Source: Magnetospirillum sp. SS-4
Lineage (GTDB): Bacteria > Pseudomonadota > Alphaproteobacteria > Rhodospirillales > Magnetospirillaceae
Direction: 5' to 3'
NCBI RefSeq assembly: GCF_902729425.1
Contig: NZ_LR746530.1
Span: forward strand, 154,166-218,165
Length of the DNA stretch: 64,000 bases
Below, in pieces: positions 63,352-64,000 of this stretch (its first letter is position 1; every line of letters starts with the position of its first letter). A program made the position numbers and the translations under genes. Below the pieces are notes generated by a model. That model was not told the origin of the DNA, made no database searches, and was given only the letters and a program-made list of their open reading frames with translations.

Positions 63352-64000
63352 CCCAGCACGAAACTCCGCAACTCGTCGGTGACCTCCGGCCGTACGCCGA
63401 ACCAAGCCTCGAAACCGGGCACCGCCTGGAACAGCAGCATCCCGAGCCCGTCCACCGCCGGATTGCCCCGGGCGCGAGCGCGGGTCAACAGATCGGTTTC
63501 CAGCGGCACGTAGACGATATCGTTGACCACCGCCGCCGCCGGCAGGGCGGCAAGGTCGAGATCAAGCGGCGGCTGGCCGGTCATCCCCAGGGTGGTGGTG
63601 TTGACCAGCAGGGCGGCGCCGTCGAGGGCGGCATGGCGTCCGGCCCAGTCCACCACCTCGACCGGTCCGCCCAGGTCCGCCGCCAGACTCTCGGCCCGGT
63701 CGCGGCTGCGATTGGTCAGACGGATGGCGGGAACACCGGCATCGGTCAGGGCCGCCACCACGGCGCGGGCGGCGCCGCCGGCCCCGATCACCACCGCCGG
63801 GCCGGCGGCGAGACTCCAGGCGGGGCAGCCGCGCCGCAGATTCTCGTAAAATCCGAAGGCATCGGTGTTGCGGCCGATCAGGCGGCCGTCCTCGCCCGCC
63901 ACCAGGGTGTTGACGGCGCCGATGCGTCGCGCCAGCGGTTCCAGTTCGTCCACCAGCGCCAGCACCGCCTCCTTGTGGGGAACGGTGAGGTTGGCGCCGC
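63348..64000 (-). CDS. aroE: Shikimate dehydrogenase, N-terminus cut by the window edge
   Basis: About 217 residues are visible, beginning inside '[19 protein letters not shown]', whose lysine is the catalytic residue of AroE. '[16 protein letters not shown]' and the NADP motif '[16 protein letters not shown]' follow. The frame runs off the right edge, so roughly 60 residues are missing; the GTG at 63965 is internal, not the start. The enzyme reduces 3-dehydroshikimate. It is the first visible gene of aroE-coaE-dnaQ. Confidence 0.93.
   Translation of the reverse strand, partial: GANLTVPHKEAVLALVDELEPLARRIGAVNTLVAGEDGRLIGRNTDAFGFYENLRRGCPAWSLAAGPAVVIGAGGAARAVVAALTDAGVPAIRLTNRSRDRAESLAADLGGPVEVVDWAGRHAALDGAALLVNTTTLGMTGQPPLDLDLAALPAAAVVNDIVYVPLETDLLTRARARGNPAVDGLGMLLFQAVPGFEAWFGVRPEVTDELRSFVLG

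Overview
The window is a GC-rich, densely coded chromosomal segment of an alphaproteobacterium, most like Rhodospirillales and Magnetospirillum in style. This assignment rests on gene content and codon use, not on a database search. Supporting features are the hopanoid genes, a class I PHA synthase, a plant-type (class II) DAHP synthase, a hisBHAFE run, a hom-glpX-recJ operon, a dnaQ-coaE-aroE operon and many ATGA/GTGA stop-start overlaps. No rRNA, tRNA, insertion sequence, prophage or CRISPR array was seen.

Layout. 1-4.4 kb: the end of a probable PLP aminotransferase gene coupled to a FemAB-like acyltransferase, then recX, an ABC-2 permease without its ATPase, and an exported trypsin-like protease. 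4.4-9.5 kb: a minus-strand hopanoid operon hpnA-hpnB-hpnD-shc. 9.7-16.4 kb: a chemoreceptor, a ChaC-like cyclotransferase, a small exported Cys protein, a methyltransferase, DAHP synthase, a Rieske protein and hemW. 16.4-27.5 kb: sugar and surface-polysaccharide genes (polysaccharide deacetylase, asparagine synthase-like asnB, CapD/WbpM-type dehydratase, UDP-glucuronate decarboxylase, GT-C-like membrane protein, GT2 transferase, two epimerases, a methyltransferase).

27.5-33.6 kb: a membrane coiled-coil protein, then a tandem glycine riboswitch driving gcvT-gcvH-gcvPA-gcvPB, then a brnT-brnA toxin-antitoxin pair. 33.6-43 kb: more sugar-nucleotide genes (GDP-fucose synthase, UDP-GlcNAc 2-epimerase, GmhA), an MFS transporter, a GT2 enzyme with a 37-residue membrane micro-ORF, purH, an unknown membrane-protein pair and a zinc-ribbon methyltransferase in lower-GC DNA. 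43-50.7 kb: an iron-binding protein with a Fur-like box, hisBHAFE plus a HIT protein, and glnD. 50.8-57.8 kb: a PhoU-like/PiT phosphate operon behind a candidate Pho box, hom-glpX-recJ, and an OmpA-like lipoprotein. 58-64 kb: phaC, a quinone oxidoreductase, two unknown genes, and dnaQ-coaE-aroE running off the right edge.

How the parts fit. The sugar genes make precursors (6-deoxy sugars, UDP-xylose, GDP-fucose, ManNAc, heptose) for surface glycans, but few transferases and no flippase or polymerase of a complete locus are recognisable here. The gcv operon is glycine-sensing. Phosphate and iron genes carry plausible Pho and Fur sites. The most unusual observation is that the GlpX protein in hom-glpX-recJ lacks two of the five acidic active-site residues of the family, so it may not be a fructose-1,6-bisphosphatase. 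No complete undescribed multi-gene system could be demonstrated. The best leads are that GlpX, the GT2/micro-protein pair, the LFGVSK epimerase module and the unknown membrane pair at 40.1-42.1 kb.
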